Positions 61,422 through 64,000 of a DNA stretch of 64,000 nucleotides are shown piece by piece. Both the position numbers and the translations under genes were made by a program. This DNA is from Saururus chinensis (lineage: Eukaryota > Streptophyta > Magnoliopsida > Piperales > Saururaceae). The stretch spans positions 1,612,001 through 1,676,000 of the forward strand of contig CP141148.1 in assembly GCA_035235625.1 (NCBI GenBank), written 5' to 3'. Under the pieces are notes generated by a model. The model ran no database searches. It was not told where the DNA came from and worked only from the letters and a program-made list of their open reading frames with translations. Each line of letters opens with the position of its first letter. Position 1 is the first letter of the stretch.

Positions 61422-61880
61422 TTATTTTCGTGCCTTCGTAAATATGATAATGAAAATCTTACTCGAAGTTTTGATGATCAAATTAAGCAAATTACTCTAT
61501 TCGTAAGATAGAATTTGCCTCCTTAACAGTGCTTTGAACTCTTAGGCGTCTGCCTCCCAAGATAAGATGATCAATCACGTACTATAGGAGTACCTCTAAC
61601 ACAGTACATACAGTGAACTACAATATATATGCTCTTACATAAAGTAAAATAACGAAAATCCAATGTAGGATTCTTGTAGAAATTATTTTTAATGATTTTA
61701 TAGAAAATCCCGTTGAAGACACCATTTCTCGTTCAAACAAACAGATCCATCCATTAACGGACACATTCTTTAGTTAAAAAAAAATTTGACTCATTTTAGT
61801 AAATTGAAACCAAATTTAATAAATAAAAAACTAAACTAAATAAAATTGGGTTAAGAGAAAATTAAACCAAATGAAGTTGG
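61422..61880. mobile_element. LTR-like segment E2
   Basis: Begins TGTTATTTTCGTGCC, homologous to E1 (39546) and distantly to the copia 1 LTR. No coding region. Ends are not defined by a target duplication. Confidence 0.55.
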
Positions 61881-62135
61881 GTTAAGATGGCTTCATTCCA
61901 CATCTAGAAATCTCTGGAAAGAAGTTAAATGTCTCTTACTCAATCTCTAATATTATATTACTATTAAGCCCCTTAAAGTGAGTGAACAATGAACCTCCAC
62001 ACTTGTATTGCTTACCCGCTTTGTCATTTTTTGTCTACTTGGATTTCGATACAAGTCTTTGACTAATTTCTTACTTCACCTTGTTGAATTGCTCTGGTTA
62101 ATTAGCGTTTGGTCCAGTGATCTATCAAGCATAGG

Positions 62136-62600
62136 TAAGTATTATTTTCACACCTTCTCAAATATAATGATGGAAATCTTATTCAAAGTTTTGATGATCG
62201 AACCAAGCAAATCGCTATGTTCTTAAGACAAAATTCGACCTCCTTAACGGTACTTAGGACTCTTGGACATCTACCTCCAAGATAAAATGATCAATCATGT
62301 ACTATAAGAACACCTTCAACACAGTACATGTAGCGAACCACAATATGTATGCTCTCATAGGAAGTAAAATGATGGAAATCCAGTGTAGCATTCTTGTAGA
62401 AATTATTTTCAATGATTTTATAGGAAATCTCGTTGAAGACACCCTTTCTTGTTCAAATGGATCCATTAACAGACACATTCTTTAGTGAAAAGAAAATCAG
62501 ACCCATTATGGTTAAATAGAAACCAAACTAAATAAATATAAAATCAAACCAAACGAAATTGGGTTAAGAGAAAACCAAACTAAATAAATTTGCCCCAAAA
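62136..62600. mobile_element. LTR-like segment E3
   Basis: Homologous to E2 throughout. Begins with TATTATTTTCACACC. It continues into GTTAAGAGAAAACCAAAC, a phrase also near the end of E1. Confidence 0.55.
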
Positions 62601-62639
62601 TTAATTATCTTATTTACCCAACCCCACCCGATATATTAA

Positions 62640-64000
62640 ACAAATCACTTGCACTCTTTTAGAGTAGGCCAATGCCACCGGTTGGGCGGAAATCTGATTT
62701 ACCTAGCAGATTCACAAGAACTCATGGAGAAGACATTTTTCCATATACATCTAAGAACATTTTTGTGTCCCACAACTTGTTAGAGTATAATTCACTTTTG
62801 TACGCTCCACAACTTCTCTTCCCAATAATAATAATACAAAAAAACTACAACACTGATTTACAAAATGATCAAGCAAACTATTAGTCCGGACATTCAAAAA
62901 GATTTTACAACCTCCTTCAAACTCCTCATTTTTTCACCACGAAGCAAGTGGTGCATTGTTTAAATTCTACAATTGAAAGAAAGGTATATTAGATGAGTTC
63001 CTTTATAACAATAGAAAGAATGCACTCTTGTCACATAGCACAAACGGGCTTTTTATTTAGCCTGCAATGTTTAACACATGAAAATAAAGCTTGTGGTACT
63101 ACGTATTATTATTGCAGAACAATTAGTAAAGCTTGTGGTGCTGGGTCCCATCATTATCTTGTCGGTTTGCTATGGATTCAATGTTGATGCTTTTACGCCT
63201 ACTATTTTACGACCTATTTGATCTTTTTTTTTTTTTTGCCAATTTGGCTTCATTTAGTTTTAGCATATGGATAACGGGCTTGAGATGCGATAGTTGGTAT
63301 TGTTTGAACGGTGTGCATGTATAGAGTGCATGCACAACTTATCATATGGGAAAATGTTGTATACCTCTTTTGTTAAGATAAACAAGAATTCACATTTGAA
63401 GTTTGTTTTCATAATGAAAGTATACAGAAGTAATCAATATTAGTTGTTCCAATATGACAATGCTATGGGATTGGAGCAAGTAAAAAATATTTGGCCATGT
63501 ATGTAGGATATAAAGAGGTCAAAATGCTTTTGTAACATGACACACATGCTATGTTTATACTTTTTTAAAAAAATAAAAATTAGTAACAAGAGAAATAATA
63601 ATTAATTACACATCCCAACTTAAAATAGAGAAGAACTAGCCAGCGCTCCAACTCACTACAGAACTTAGACTATAATTTAACGGCCCATAGGCAATACTCT
63701 GTGGCTATCCTCAATCTGTCCTCTCCTCCATGCAAAAAAAAGTAGCCTACATGCGCAGGTATATGTACAAGTACACACAACCGATATTGTTTTCATCAGC
63801 CATTCATTTCCATCTTATCGATCAATCTAACACTTGCAAACCAAAATGGAAAACAAAAGATAATCAGGCTTTTGATTTCCTCTAATACATAGAGAATTTC
63901 TTGGTTCACAAAATGCAAATGGACGTCCAATAATGTCAAATTTGGGACCAAATTTCAAACTAAGCATGCTGGAATAAGGGAGAGGGATAAACAAAATTCA
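62640..64000. repeat. Second upstream repeat block (Y-a, Y-b, Y-c), cut by the window end
   Basis: 62640-63060 matches 13850-14270, 63060-63540 matches the Y-b copies at 12042, 12524 and 14270, and 63540-64000 matches 13001-13500. In copy A these repeats lie upstream of the PR-1 gene, so another PR-1 unit probably lies outside the window. No coding frame is conserved between copies. Confidence 0.78.

Larger units (their letters stand above)
53645..61880. repeat. Segmental duplication copy X2
   Basis: Second copy of 24080-40000. It lacks LTR A'' and copia 2 and so preserves both empty sites (near 55810 and 58765-58769). It contains the intact PR-1-like gene, an old D-like fragment (54413-55050), PR-1-like pseudogene 6, and its own MITE and hAT insertions. 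53645-56454 and 56611-57800 otherwise show no gene. Confidence 0.88.
61163..62600. repeat. ~720-bp tandem duplication (flank plus LTR-like E2/E3)
   Basis: 61163-61880 and about 61886-62600 are diverged direct copies, each made of PR-1 flank (GATGGCTTCATT, TTTCTTACTTCACCTTGTTG) followed by an E segment (E2 from 61422, E3 from 62136). X1 has only one such unit (39300-40005). Confidence 0.82.

Overview
The window looks like nuclear DNA of a flowering plant. It holds intronless PR-1-like secreted protein genes of the kind found in land plants, Ty1/copia elements (one with a tRNA-Met-type primer site, TGGTATCAGAGC), a Ty3/gypsy element with LTRs over 3 kb, solo LTRs, and plant-type CACTA, hAT, Mutator-like and Stowaway-like DNA elements. 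I cannot name the species. Almost nothing is single-copy host coding sequence.

The host signal is a tandem array of PR-1-like (CAP superfamily) genes, all on the minus strand. Two reading frames are whole: 11379-11906 and 58711-59235. Five more are relics: about 1035-2235, 17620-23633 (split by two LTR insertions), 28130-28450, 30455-38140 (split by a copia element) and 56455-56610. The two intact proteins keep the signal peptide, six cysteines and several CAP landmarks, but all four classical CAP-tetrad positions are lost. This looks like a divergent STS14/PRMS-like branch. A large tandem duplication, about 24080-40000 versus 53645-61880, carries PR-1 genes and their flanks. Each copy received different later insertions, which orders the events.

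Layout. 1-938 is the end of a CACTA element. 1035-3117 is a decayed PR-1 copy with a Mutator-like MITE, followed by flanking repeat. 3118-11365 is copia 1 (minus strand), which carries a 2.1 kb solo LTR of family D and ends 8 bp plus a target duplication from the stop codon of the intact PR-1 gene at 11379-11906. 12040-14733 is an upstream repeat array. 14734 to about 16930 is a second CACTA element with long GA-rich tracts. 17620-23633 is a PR-1 relic holding two solo LTRs of family A in opposite orientation, one of which holds a 3.35 kb family B LTR. 24080-40000 is duplication copy X1, with a third family A solo LTR and the young copia 2 (30509-37730). About 40000-52727 is a gypsy remnant whose 5' LTR (family B) holds LTR C, which holds LTR D: three nested levels, with target duplications for C and D. 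53210-53640 is an old D-like fragment. 53645-61880 is copy X2, with the second intact PR-1 gene, a Mutator-like MITE and a hAT-like element containing a Stowaway-like MITE. 61163-64000 holds duplicated LTR-like segments and a second copy of the upstream repeats.

No rRNA, tRNA or CRISPR locus was seen. The most notable points are the tetrad-less PR-1 family, the cluster of four independent LTR insertions in the last ~190 bp of PR-1 copies, the related extended termini of the B, C and D LTRs, and a 20-bp minisatellite in LTR D that stays open in all three frames of one strand.
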